In this document: piece by piece, positions 17,811-26,116 of the stretch | How the letters are laid out: every line of letters begins with the position of its first letter | How positions within the stretch are numbered: the stretch's first letter is position 1 | DNA from: Motiliproteus sp965230735 | GTDB taxonomy: Bacteria > Pseudomonadota > Gammaproteobacteria > Pseudomonadales > Balneatricaceae | DNA: 64,000 nt | Direction of reading: 5' to 3' | NCBI RefSeq assembly: GCF_965230735.1 | Contig: NZ_OZ246016.1 | Span: 1,240,001 to 1,304,000 of the forward strand | Position numbers and translations under genes: made by a program | Notes under the pieces: generated by a model | Told to the model about the DNA's origin: nothing | Databases searched by the model: none | Seen by the model: the letters and a program-made list of their open reading frames with translations, nothing else

Positions 17811-18257
17811 CTAGGGTGTTTTTGACCAAATCTCATAAGCCCTCAACGCCTCGCTGTCGCTGTAATTCTGCTCCAGCGCCTCGACGTGACTCAGAATGAA
17901 AAATTCGATAAATGAACCGATAAATGCGCGCTGCTCTGGGCTACAGGATAGAAACAGATCGTTGTTCTCGCCGTCATACTCGAGGTGAAACAGCAGCTGG
18001 GCAAAATAGAAGTCGTTATCGAGGGTCTCGAGGCTGAGCCGAATCAACGCCGGCATGTAGTACTTCTTGCCCTCATTGGTGGCGAAACAGATGGGATCCC
18101 AGCCCGGGTTGCCCAGCTCCTCCAGGCCGATGCTGTCTAGGGTTGCGCCGATCAAGGTCTGATCGTGCTCCTCACACTCTTCGCAATGCCGATAGTTGGT
18201 GAAGTGTTCCGGCTTCTCCATCCGGAACAAACGCTTGGCTTCGGTGATCCAGTCCAT
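17811..18257 (-). CDS. Hypothetical protein
   Basis: Acidic protein of 148 residues with a CEECEEHD segment near residue 25 and repeated aromatic and acidic residues, predicted soluble and cytoplasmic. It has the look of small proteins encoded in accessory regions, but I cannot name a family with confidence. It is 33 bases downstream of the DUF3592-like gene on the same strand, suggesting co-transcription. Confidence 0.6.
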   Translation of the reverse strand: MDWITEAKRLFRMEKPEHFTNYRHCEECEEHDQTLIGATLDSIGLEELGNPGWDPICFATNEGKKYYMPALIRLSLETLDNDFYFAQLLFHLEYDGENNDLFLSCSPEQRAFIGSFIEFFILSHVEALEQNYSDSEALRAYEIWSKTP

Positions 18258-18290
18258 CGTCGGCCGCTTGGTTAACTCGTTAATCCTGTT

Positions 18291-18791
18291 CTACCCATGG
18301 TAGCGATAAACATATAAAGCCAGCGGCAGGGTGCCGATCAAAAAAGTGATCGCGATGCCCGTTTTGCCGGCGACGATAAGGTAGCTTTTCTTAGGGTTGT
18401 TCGGATTATAGAAAACTTTAACCTTGCCATCGGGCATCTGTTGGACCGATGACAGCTGCTTTTCCAGGATCGACCTGAGGTTGTGGCTGGCCACAAAAAC
18501 CCAGGGGGAAATTCGTCTCCCTGCGTACTCCATATCGGCAACGCGGTAGCTGTATAGGGACTCCAGCAGGTACTCCTGGTTTGATCTCACCGGCTCTTTG
18601 CCACCGATTTTCTCTACCCCAAGCGCAACCAGCTCGTCCGCTGTCGAAGGCCAGGTTCTGGTTCGTAGCAGAAAGATCAGCGAGTAGGTACAGGTGATAA
18701 AGGCATAGAGGGTTATCCAGAACCATAGTCCTTGGGTTTGGCCATCGATGGCAAGCTGCCACATCTCTTGAAGGTAGGTGATTGGAGTCAT
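18291..18791 (-). CDS. DUF3592-like membrane protein
   Basis: Protein of 166 residues with a membrane segment at each end (about 24-43 and 144-162) and a central soluble domain that contains the DUF3592 hallmarks: SYRVADMEYAGRRISP and VKVFYNPNNPKKSYL. Function of the family is unknown. A long AT-rich stretch lies upstream, and two unknown genes follow closely in the same direction. Confidence 0.75.
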   Translation of the reverse strand: MTPITYLQEMWQLAIDGQTQGLWFWITLYAFITCTYSLIFLLRTRTWPSTADELVALGVEKIGGKEPVRSNQEYLLESLYSYRVADMEYAGRRISPWVFVASHNLRSILEKQLSSVQQMPDGKVKVFYNPNNPKKSYLIVAGKTGIAITFLIGTLPLALYVYRYHG

Positions 18792-18875
18792 GACCTATAA
18801 CACGGCATTGAAGGAACAGAACAAGCTTGGCAACGAAGTTCTGATCCTGCTGCAGGGCTACGGTTTACCACGTTG

Positions 18876-19238
18876 CTAACTGCAAGATGGCTGGCCGGCA
18901 CCGGCTTGTTGTGAAATACCCTGAAGGCTCTGAGTGACCCACTCACCATCAGTGGACATGAACCTGACTAAATCATGCTTTTTGAGTTCGGGGTGCTTTT
19001 GAAACAGTGTTTCAACACTAGTGTTGAACTGGATGATGGCCTTTTGGTTTTGACACAGACAGTCTGAATGTCCGTTGCCAGACTCAATACAAGCCATGAC
19101 TGCAGTAGAAACAACATCCAGGTTTGCTTGGACGTTACTCAGCTGCGCCACCTGATCTGGGTTCTCAATAAGCAGCTCTTCATTGGAAAAGGCGAAGCTG
19201 CTAAGCACTAGTAAGGTGATAGTAATGAAATGTCGCAT
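18876..19238 (-). CDS. Hypothetical secreted protein with four Cys
   Basis: Protein of 120 residues. Residues 1-18 form a signal peptide (MRHFITITLLVLSSFAFS). The mature part has Cys at ACIESG, DCLCQN and the C-terminal PSCS, which could form two disulfides in the periplasm. AAGGAAA precedes the ATG. The downstream side has an imperfect inverted repeat (about 18800-18880) that loosely recalls an attC site but lacks the consensus ends. No family recognised. Confidence 0.6.
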   Translation of the reverse strand: MRHFITITLLVLSSFAFSNEELLIENPDQVAQLSNVQANLDVVSTAVMACIESGNGHSDCLCQNQKAIIQFNTSVETLFQKHPELKKHDLVRFMSTDGEWVTQSLQGISQQAGAGQPSCS

Positions 19239-19396
19239 AGGGTTTCCTTAGGAGCTTAATGCTGGTCCAAGACCGACGGCGCTGGGCTGAGTGATGACCT
19301 ACCGCCGAATGCGGCCAGAGAATCTACTGGAAAGCTTATAAACCCGTGGCCAGTTTTACTTGACCACTACATAGGACGATCAATGGGAGGTGTAAC

Positions 19397-20415
19397 ATGT
19401 CCGTTTCTACGCTTGGCGTTGATCTCGCCAAAACTTCGTTCAGTATCCACGGCGTTGATGCACGTGGCAAGGTACAGCTTCGCAAGAACCTCAACCGTTC
19501 CAAGTTACTGGATTGCATCGCCAATCTACCGCCTTGCCTAATTGGGTTGGAAGCTTGCAGCGGGGCCCACTACTGGGCTCGTGAGTTTCAGAAGCAGGGC
19601 CATCAGGTGCGGATCATGGCACCCAAGTACGTCATCCCCTACCGTACGGGGGCCAAGAACGACGGCAACGATGCCGATGCCATTTGCGAGGCGGTCAGCC
19701 GTCCTCGAACTCGCTTTGTACCGATCAAGTCGGCGGAGCAACAAGCCGTATTGGCCGCTCATCGCATCCGCAAAGGCTGGGTCAAAGAGCGCACCGCCCT
19801 GATCAATCAGATCCGGGGGCTGATGGCGGAGTTCGGGATCGTGGTTGCTCAGGGACGCTGGTCGTTACAGCGAGAGTTACCGCTGATCCTGGAAGATGCC
19901 GAGAACGAGCTGCCGACAATTGCGCGCGCTCTGTTGCATGAGTGCTACGAGCACCTTCAGGTATTGAACCAACGGATAGACGATCTCGAGCGTTGCTTCG
20001 ACATCGTGGCCGAGCACAGTGAAACTGTGCAGCGCCTGATGACCATTCCCGGAGTCGGCGCTCAGACCGCAACCGCCATCGTAGCCTCGGTGGGCAAAGG
20101 CCAGCAATTCGATAAAGCCCGTGACTTCGCTGCCTGGTTGGGGCTGGTCCCCCGGCAGTACACGACCGGCGGCAAGCCGAGGCTGGGGCGCATCACCAAA
20201 CGGGGTGATACCTACCTGCGAACGTTACTGGTACACGGTACCCGCGCGGTCCTGGCCCGAGTGGCGGACAAGCAGGATCGCCTTAGTAGTGGAGCAAAGG
20301 CGTTATCGAGCGACGGGGCTATAAGCGAGCGACGGTGGCCTTGGCGGCCAAGAATGCCCGGATAATCTGGGCGATGTTGAGATCAGGAAAAGAGTACGAA
20401 GCGTTCGCCGTCTGA
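19397..20415 (+). pseudogene. IS110-family transposase, frameshifted near the C-terminus
   Basis: DEDD-type transposase. The N-terminal RuvC-like part shows GVDLAKTSF, GLEACSG and NDGNDADA; the C-terminal Tnp_20 part shows MTIPGVGAQTA and FAAWLGLVPRQYTTGGK. The original frame ends at 20365 with an unrelated tail. A one-base loss near 20285-20292 shifts the frame; the expected end, with WSKGVIERRGYKRATVALAAK and stop at 20413-20415, is intact in the other frame. Rejoined length would be about 339 residues, normal for the family. The catalytic region is upstream of the shift, so partial activity is not excluded, and a sequencing error is possible. Confidence 0.85.
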
Positions 20416-20657
20416 AGACAGGCGGCGAACGCTGAAGACACCCACCGGACATTGCGAGGGCGATGGATGACGTAAGGCACAGACCAGAACGGGTAAACCT
20501 GTTTAGCGCGGAGGCCTTAAAGGCCGTCTAACGAATGAGGGCCCGTTCAGCGCGTTTCATCAGGGCCAGGGCGATAAAAGCCCATCAACAGGCCGAATGT
20601 AGAGCGGCAGTCCAATGACCTTACAGATTCAGTTTAGTCCTTGTGGTGCCAGGGGGA
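20416..20657. other. IS110 3' noncoding region, possible bridge RNA
   Basis: About 240 bases between the transposase stop and the right end contain no open frame of note but several short inverted repeats. In IS1111-type elements the noncoding end encodes a bridge RNA that guides target choice. I infer one here from family knowledge; I did not identify its target- and donor-binding loops. Confidence 0.35.
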
Positions 20658-20667
20658 GTCCATGTAG

Positions 20668-20744
20668 CTGAGCTAAGAGGCCGAAGGCGGCTTGCCGCCG
20701 TAGGTCCAAGCCCAAGGGGCGATCCTTAAGCTGTTTGTTAAATG
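20668..20744 (-). other. attC site of cassette 2, interrupted by the IS element
   Basis: On the minus strand, starting five bases after the RT stop codon, it reads CATTTAACAAACAGCTTAAGG. The R'' core is ATTTAAC (20743-20737). An outer arm CAGCTTAAGG pairs with CCTCTTAGCT at the far side, and an apical stem GGCGGC-TT-GCCGCC lies between. The expected GTTRRRY core (R') is not found before the IS begins, so the site is cut between L' and R'. Confidence 0.75.
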
Positions 20745-20748
20745 TGGA

Positions 20749-22245
20749 TCAATAATTATAGGAGTCAGCCATAGGATCTGTTATACCGGCAACACCTAAT
20801 TCAACCAGCCCCCTTTTCATTGCGTGATAGATTGTCATAAAGCTAGGTATTTTTAATAATTTTTTTCCGCCAACCTTTGTTACATTGCAGTACGTGATGA
20901 GCTCATTTCGGCTTGCACTAAACGGAAGAGAATGCCCCCTAGGCATTTTGTGGGATGTTAGCATTTTTGATCTTTTCTGAACGGCTTTGAATATCGCATT
21001 GACTAGCCAGCCATCGAGGGCTTTTAATTGAGCCGTGTCGTTAATTATTGGGTAAAAGCTCATTATTCCTTTGAAGAATATTCTATTGCTTCTTCCTGAT
21101 AGATAAGCGCTAATCATTTCTTCATTTAGATTTCCGTATAAATATCTTCGTATTTCGCAGATTGCACTAAGAAGAGCTTCATCTTTACCGCCACCGGGAA
21201 TCTTGATGGCTTTTAAGGGGCTGCTGTTAAGTGGCTGAATCAGGTGCTTGTAAAGAATGTACGAAATTTGTCTTTTTATTTTATTTTCTGAAGAGTTCTT
21301 GATGGAAACTTTATCAACTGAGATAGCGTATCCAAGAAACTCGACTTGGTTCTTTCTGCTTGCAAATTCAGATGGCATTGAATCGTTACAAAGCAAGCTA
21401 ATTCCTTCGGATTTGTCTAGATTAATAGCTACGCCTGCTTCTGAAGAAAATGCTGTCATAATTTCAAAAGCACGGCTTATTTTTCCGTAGTCTCGTGACC
21501 AAATTATCGTGTCGTCAGCATAACGAGCAAATTGAAGCCCTTCTTTTTCTAATTGTTTGTCCAGCTTCCAGCAGGCTAAATTGGCGAGAAATAATGATAT
21601 TGATGTCCCCTGTGGAATGCCTTTTTCTCGGGTGTTTAGAAACGATTTGATTACATTTCTTTCTTCAGTGCTGATAAAAAAGCCATTTTTATCAAACTGG
21701 GAATACAAAAAGCTGTGCGAAATTGAGTCGAAATATTTGGAAAAATCGAACTCTGCCACAAAAATTCGTGAGTTCTGAGAAAGCTCAACAGCTATGTCTT
21801 GAATCGCAAAATGAACATTTCTATCGTTTCGGTAAGCATAAGAAAATGAGCTAAACCGGTGTCTATTCTTCTTCAGGAGGCGATGATAAAAAAGAGTGGA
21901 TACAGCTGCATCAGGGATTTGATACATTGCAACATCTCGCACCCCTCCAGATTTCTTAGGTATTTTTGCTATAGAGGGAGGGTAAGGTGCGTAGTCACCC
22001 ATTGCAATTTTTTTAGCTATAGATCTGGCTATGCTTTTTGCATTCTTTTTTACGTAGAATGGATCGAATTTTCTGTCAATAGACCAATGTTCAGGCTTCT
22101 CAACTTGAAGTAACTTAGGCGACTTAGTCCGTTCAAGTTTTCGGTTGTTCTCTATTGCAATAGCGTTGTGGTACGCATGATGGCGTAAAGCGAGCTTTTC
22201 TGCTTCGTCGGCAATGTATCGCGCTACACTTTTCTCTAATTCCAT
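20749..22245 (-). CDS. Reverse transcriptase, defence-type (not group II intron, not canonical retron)
   Basis: RNA-dependent DNA polymerase of 498 residues. Palm motifs are complete: motif A FDFSKYFDSIS, motif B GIPQGTSISLFLANLACWKLD, motif C FARYADDTIIW (catalytic Asp pair), motif D INLDKSEG, motif E VEFLGYAIS. The retron hallmarks NAxxH and VTG were not found, nor a maturase or endonuclease domain. A helical C-terminal extension of about 200 residues follows the palm, a layout seen in abortive-infection and DRT-type enzymes. The start ATG lies 12 bases after the ncRNA terminator, without a strong ribosome site. It is the only gene of cassette 2; the stop is five bases before attC. The AT-rich composition marks it as acquired. 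I cannot assign a DRT type. Confidence 0.9.
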   Translation of the reverse strand: MELEKSVARYIADEAEKLALRHHAYHNAIAIENNRKLERTKSPKLLQVEKPEHWSIDRKFDPFYVKKNAKSIARSIAKKIAMGDYAPYPPSIAKIPKKSGGVRDVAMYQIPDAAVSTLFYHRLLKKNRHRFSSFSYAYRNDRNVHFAIQDIAVELSQNSRIFVAEFDFSKYFDSISHSFLYSQFDKNGFFISTEERNVIKSFLNTREKGIPQGTSISLFLANLACWKLDKQLEKEGLQFARYADDTIIWSRDYGKISRAFEIMTAFSSEAGVAINLDKSEGISLLCNDSMPSEFASRKNQVEFLGYAISVDKVSIKNSSENKIKRQISYILYKHLIQPLNSSPLKAIKIPGGGKDEALLSAICEIRRYLYGNLNEEMISAYLSGRSNRIFFKGIMSFYPIINDTAQLKALDGWLVNAIFKAVQKRSKMLTSHKMPRGHSLPFSASRNELITYCNVTKVGGKKLLKIPSFMTIYHAMKRGLVELGVAGITDPMADSYNY

Positions 22246-22256
22246 AGTTCATCCAT

Positions 22257-22292
22257 AAAAAAAGCCCGACACTATTGGCATTAGTACCGGGC
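22257..22292 (-). terminator. Intrinsic terminator of the RT-associated ncRNA
   Basis: On the minus strand GCCCGGTACTA (22292-22282) pairs with TAGTGTCGGGC (22274-22264) over 11 positions, two of them G-U, followed by seven U (22263-22257). The RT start codon is 12 bases further on, so RT expression needs readthrough. Confidence 0.88.
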
Positions 22293-22421
22293 CTCCACGG
22301 GTGCAACCTACGTAAAAGTTAGTCGCTGAATACCTTGAAGATAAGCTTTGTCTCTTCAAGGGCCCTACCGCTGCATGACTGCTTTGGCTTTAAGGGCACC
22401 CGCTCTCCCCCTTGGGGAATA
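22257..22421 (-). ncRNA. Structured ncRNA upstream of the reverse transcriptase
   Basis: Predicted RNA of about 165 nt, bounded by its own promoter and an intrinsic terminator. Structure readable by eye: a CCCC/GGGG 5' hairpin (near 22407-22416), a long-range 7-bp pairing of CGGGTGC (22402-22396) with GCACCCG (22304-22298), and inside it a perfect 9-bp hairpin CCTTGAAGA/TCTTCAAGG (22361-22353 with 22341-22333) with an 11-base loop. There is no open frame. The position directly before an RT gene is that of retron and DRT RNAs, which act as template or scaffold for the enzyme; that role here is inferred. Confidence 0.75.
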
Positions 22422-22427
22422 GCACTA

Positions 22428-22456
22428 ATTCCACACTAGAACAGTTTTAGTGTCAA
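22428..22456 (-). promoter_or_regulatory. Sigma-70 promoter of the ncRNA in cassette 2
   Basis: On the minus strand TTGACA (22456-22451), a 17-base spacer, then TGGAAT (22433-22428). The -35 element is perfect and the spacing ideal. It predicts a start near 22421. The cassette thus carries its own promoter and need not depend on Pc. Confidence 0.75.
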
Positions 22457-22487
22457 TTCAAAGTTACATTCCTTGCTCATTTTGAGC

Positions 22488-22560
22488 ATTTAACGCCCGC
22501 ATTTGCGGCTGGTTTGGAGCGCAGCGGAAAACCAGTCCGACAACATGCGCTTGTTAGCAC
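22488..22560 (-). other. attC recombination site of cassette 1
   Basis: A 73-base imperfect palindrome on the minus strand begins with GTGCTAAC (R'', 22560-22553) two bases after the stop codon of the preceding gene and ends with GGGCGTTAAAT (R' core GTTAAAT, 22494-22488). Inner arms include CTGGTTT pairing with AAACCAG, and CGCAT-TTG pairing with CAA-ATGCG. The crossover point is between 22494 and 22493. Confidence 0.92.
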
Positions 22561-22561
22561 T

Positions 22562-23296
22562 TTACATTCCCATTGATGGGCCGCTGTAGCCCCTTGAAAT
22601 TGTTGGTTTAAGCTCAGGTCTTAACTCAAGTTTTGGCTCCAGTGTCAACTCTTTCGCCCGACTTAAATTACAGGCAACAAAATTCACTTCCGATTTACTC
22701 TCATTGTAATTGACTATAAGAGATGACATTTCCTGCGCCTTTTTCGCTTTCATTTCTGACGACCGACCACTTCCCCCTGAGTCTGATGATCTAAATGTTT
22801 CTGCTAATATGTCGATATAACGGCTTAGCTCATGATCGGAAAGTCCCCACTTATCATCCATAACTACTTTGAAAATAAAGTCAGAAAGTGACACTCTGTC
22901 ATCGGTTTGCGTGTCTCCTTCTTGAATCTTATGATATTGAGAAAAATAGAGCCCAACGTTATCTCCATTAGATTGACAAATACCATATCCAATGAAGTGA
23001 CCGCGAGAAGCTAATACCTTAGATGCGTTATCAGAACCTTCCTTACGTAATCGTTGAATGAAGGCTTTTTTATGCTCTTTCCTAAACTCACTTTGAACGT
23101 TCTTTTCGTTACGCTTAAACTCGATAACGAAGTTCTTTCCACTCCAGCCGGATATTAAATCTGCAACAACCTCGTCACCTACATTTTGAGCCATCAAAGC
23201 TGCACCCTGTGAACACAGGGTTACTCCTTTTTCCTTTGTGAGGTAACCTAGTGTGAAAATAAAGTTACCGACATAAATGCTTTCATATGGCTCCAA
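22562..23296 (-). CDS. Cassette protein with D-x(n)-ExK signature, candidate nuclease
   Basis: Protein of 244 residues with no signal peptide. The segment GDEVVADLISGWSGKNFVIEFKRN (about 38-61, given by its key residues D, E and K) resembles a PD-(D/E)xK active site: an Asp, then hydrophobic-E-F-K. The C-terminal third is Ser/Lys-rich and then Pro/Glu-rich, probably flexible. The start is a TTG with AAGGAG upstream; the nearby ATG is in another frame. It is 35 bases downstream of the PHP-ATPase gene and its stop is two bases from attC, so both genes form one cassette. A nuclease partner for the ATPase is inferred; I cannot place it in a named family. Confidence 0.7.
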   Translation of the reverse strand: MEPYESIYVGNFIFTLGYLTKEKGVTLCSQGAALMAQNVGDEVVADLISGWSGKNFVIEFKRNEKNVQSEFRKEHKKAFIQRLRKEGSDNASKVLASRGHFIGYGICQSNGDNVGLYFSQYHKIQEGDTQTDDRVSLSDFIFKVVMDDKWGLSDHELSRYIDILAETFRSSDSGGSGRSSEMKAKKAQEMSSLIVNYNESKSEVNFVACNLSRAKELTLEPKLELRPELKPTISRGYSGPSMGM

Positions 23297-23331
23297 AGTT
23301 CTCTCCTTGAGGTTTTAGCACTTTTCTAAAA

Positions 23332-26082
23332 CTAAACATTAAACATTCTTTTGTACCGCTGTTGGAGTGCAATTTCGCCACCCTCCATAATTTCACACAC
23401 ATTCTTTCTTACGTTTATTTCTTGCAATGCTCCAGATGCGACTGGATTTATTTGACCTCGATCTTCTAGCGCAATCACATACTCTGAATCACCGTTTACT
23501 ACGATATTGGGGTTATGAGTGACAACAATTATTTGCCTGTCGGATTTGTTTTCATGTAATTTGGAAACGATCAAACTTGTAATTAGACCATTATCAAGAT
23601 CATCTTCAGGCTGATCCAAAACGAGCGGTTCAGTTCCATAAGATAATAAGAACGACAATATAGCCGATGCCTTTTGTCCAGCCGAACCTTGTGAAACATC
23701 CTTAAATCTATTACCGTCATTAAATTTTATGGATAGCTTATCCTCAGGAAACCAAGCATTTATTTGGTCAAAGTTTTGAGGCTGTAAGTTAGCCATGAAT
23801 TCAGTAAATCTTTTTCCAATCTTGGCACCTTGGATTTCACCAGACCTAAAGTTAAATACCTGCCCCTTGAACTCATGAATTTTTGATAGCCAAGGCTCTA
23901 GATTGTTTGAATTGCCAGAGCTTGTTGTGCCTGATAATTCCTTGTTTAAACTATAAAGGAATCCACACTCGCGATCTAAATCAAAAATATCCGCAGCAAA
24001 AGCATTATCAGAACGCCCAATGACACCTCTGAATGATTCTTCCATGTGGTCTATATCTGAAAAAGGATCCAAATCAACTTTAATGGAAGAGTTTCCAGAC
24101 AAGTTTTGCTCCAAGAACTCTAAACGACTTACAGTTAATTTTTTCCTGCATTCTATAATTTCTTGATATGCAGAATTGATTAAAGAATCCGTCTCATCTA
24201 TCTGAAAGCTTACCTGCTCCATTTCTTTTAGTGATTTATTAATGGTATCCCGTTCATCGATTAGTCTTGCATAATCAGAAGGATTATCAATTCCTTCGCT
24301 ACGCAAGCTTTCAATTAATTCTTCGTATTTTTTTATGGCTTCAAGATGAGATTTATTGAAGTCAGACTCACAATACCAGCCTCTAAACTCGGTCAATTCT
24401 TTTTCAAGTGAAGCCACTGCTTGCTTAATAGCTTCTTTGAAAGATAGTGCTGATCCATTCAGTTTTTGTAACTTGGTTAGAACTTCTGATTCACTTTCCG
24501 ACTGTGTATTAAATAGACTGCCATCTATTACAGGAATACCAGTACCGTTAGATATTGATTCAACTTGGTCTTTCAGCTCTTCGATGTCAGTTTCATATAG
24601 CGAAATATTGGTTCTCTTTCCGCTATAAGCCTGATAGTTTGTTAGGATGTCTGTGTGGCCAGATTTTTCTATTGTTTTTATCTTCTGCTCGACATCTGAA
24701 AGCTGCCCTAACAGCACACTTCTGTTTGCTAACTTTGATTGAAGCTCCCTTTTTTGGCTGCACAATGTTTCAAAATGAGAGATTTTCTCAGACCATTCCA
24801 TCTTCCATTGTTGGAAGCCAACAGTAGATGATTCATCGATCAGACGCAGAAGCGTATTAGGGTTTTTAGCTAAGTCGAATATCTGCTTCTGACTAAATAT
24901 CTTTATTGGGAAGCGAGAGTGTGCTTCACCCTCTTCGGGAACCCATTGCTGACCATCATAACGAGAAATTGAAACGAGGTTATTTTCCTTAGTCCACGTC
25001 AGGAGGTAGTGAATTTCATCTCTCGTATAAACACAACTGATTTTCGTATTTTCGAGCATTACTCCTTCAGAATCTCTAGAAGCAGATATTTTAGTAAAAC
25101 TCTCGAATGATCTACGAATTTCATTATCCCGATCCAATACATCAAGGTCTTTCGCTCTATCCATACCTAATCGTATAAACTCAAGGATGGACGACTTTCC
25201 GCTACCACGCCCTCCAATAATTGAATTCAACCAAGGATTGAATTCCACTTTCAAAGGAGTCGAACGCCCTGCATATTTAGCATTTTCGATAGTCACAGAG
25301 CGTAATAGTGTACTGGAAGAACTATTTGGATCTGTTGTTTCGTTATCTGAACGAATTATGGAAGATGAACCATCAACCAAAGCCAGTTTAAGTCCTTCTA
25401 TCGTAGGGGTAGACATTTTTACCCAAGTATAAGCTCTGCCTATATCATTAGGATGGTGAGCGTCTGAGCCAATTATTGATGGCAAGTCGATACTTAAATT
25501 TGTGTATCTTGATAAAGGGGCATCAGCTCTCTCTTGATCAGGGAAAATTATTTCAACGGCATTTGCATGGGTGCAGACTTGCTTAATCGTGTGAGAAGAA
25601 TGCTGCTGACAAAGCCCTGCTTTCATATCAATATGAGCTGGTATGGCAACGCCACCAGCTGAGATGATTTCTTTTATTACATTCTCAGCACTTTCTTCGG
25701 CTACTGAATCACTATCCCCTTTTGTTCCACGAAACTTTGATGCTCCGATAACGGCACTAATATCTGCTGATGTGGCACAAGGGTCAAAAATACCTAAAAC
25801 GTGTATGTTTGAGTTGGCTGTCACCTCAACACCGGGGAAGACGAAAATTGAATGACCTTCGGCTCTTAAGTTTTCTGCAGCGTCTTTGAGACTATCAATC
25901 CAGTCGCCAGTATTATGATCTGTAATTGCTACACACTCTATGCCCTTGGCGACATAGTCCAACAGCCAATCTTTAGCGGACTTCGATGCTCTTAAACTAC
26001 TATCTGTTTTTCCATAATCAAAAGAAGCTGGTGTATGTGTATGAAAATCGAACTTCCACCATCTTGCCCCGACGAAACTCAT
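23332..26082 (-). CDS. PHP-domain / SMC-like ATPase (TrlF-like), defence candidate
   Basis: Protein of 916 residues. The N-terminal PHP phosphoesterase domain has its metal ligands in place: FHTHTPASF, ITDHNTGDW, FPGVEVT, IPAHID and GSDAHH (about 1-220). An ABC/SMC-type ATPase follows: Walker A GGRGSGKSS (about 290), a long coiled-coil-rich middle (about 410-690), signature SQGSAGQKAS, Walker B LVLDQPEDDLDN and H-loop VVTHNP. AAGGA precedes the ATG, 41 bases inside the cassette. Proteins of this build are annotated as TrlF-family AAA-like ATPases and occur in defence islands. A nucleic-acid-processing role is inferred from PHP plus SMC-like domains. It is the first cassette gene after Pc. Confidence 0.9.
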   Translation of the reverse strand: MSFVGARWWKFDFHTHTPASFDYGKTDSSLRASKSAKDWLLDYVAKGIECVAITDHNTGDWIDSLKDAAENLRAEGHSIFVFPGVEVTANSNIHVLGIFDPCATSADISAVIGASKFRGTKGDSDSVAEESAENVIKEIISAGGVAIPAHIDMKAGLCQQHSSHTIKQVCTHANAVEIIFPDQERADAPLSRYTNLSIDLPSIIGSDAHHPNDIGRAYTWVKMSTPTIEGLKLALVDGSSSIIRSDNETTDPNSSSSTLLRSVTIENAKYAGRSTPLKVEFNPWLNSIIGGRGSGKSSILEFIRLGMDRAKDLDVLDRDNEIRRSFESFTKISASRDSEGVMLENTKISCVYTRDEIHYLLTWTKENNLVSISRYDGQQWVPEEGEAHSRFPIKIFSQKQIFDLAKNPNTLLRLIDESSTVGFQQWKMEWSEKISHFETLCSQKRELQSKLANRSVLLGQLSDVEQKIKTIEKSGHTDILTNYQAYSGKRTNISLYETDIEELKDQVESISNGTGIPVIDGSLFNTQSESESEVLTKLQKLNGSALSFKEAIKQAVASLEKELTEFRGWYCESDFNKSHLEAIKKYEELIESLRSEGIDNPSDYARLIDERDTINKSLKEMEQVSFQIDETDSLINSAYQEIIECRKKLTVSRLEFLEQNLSGNSSIKVDLDPFSDIDHMEESFRGVIGRSDNAFAADIFDLDRECGFLYSLNKELSGTTSSGNSNNLEPWLSKIHEFKGQVFNFRSGEIQGAKIGKRFTEFMANLQPQNFDQINAWFPEDKLSIKFNDGNRFKDVSQGSAGQKASAILSFLLSYGTEPLVLDQPEDDLDNGLITSLIVSKLHENKSDRQIIVVTHNPNIVVNGDSEYVIALEDRGQINPVASGALQEINVRKNVCEIMEGGEIALQQRYKRMFNV

Positions 26083-26116
26083 TACTTACATCCTTATGTT
26101 CGATTTACTCAAAAGA

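Larger units (their letters stand above)
19367..20667 (+). mobile_element. IS110-family insertion sequence (IS1111-like), inserted in an attC site
   Basis: The element carries one DEDD transposase gene and short imperfect inverted ends: CTACATAGGAC at 19367-19377 and, inverted, GTCCATGTAG at 20658-20667. The right end abuts a half attC site belonging to the reverse-transcriptase cassette. Some IS110-family elements (the IS1111-attC group) are known to target attC sites, which fits. Exact outer ends are uncertain by some tens of bases on the left, because these elements have subterminal repeats and leave no clear target duplication. Confidence 0.75.

Noticed and set aside
18795..18885. Third attC site after the secreted four-Cys protein
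   Set aside because: The ends read TAGCAAC and GTTATAG, which do not fit RYYYAAC/GTTRRRY, and no matching cassette 5' end was found.
20749..22245. Classifying the RT as a canonical retron or a group II intron protein
   Set aside because: NAxxH and VTG retron motifs are missing, and there is no maturase (X) or HNH domain and no intron domain V-like sequence near it.
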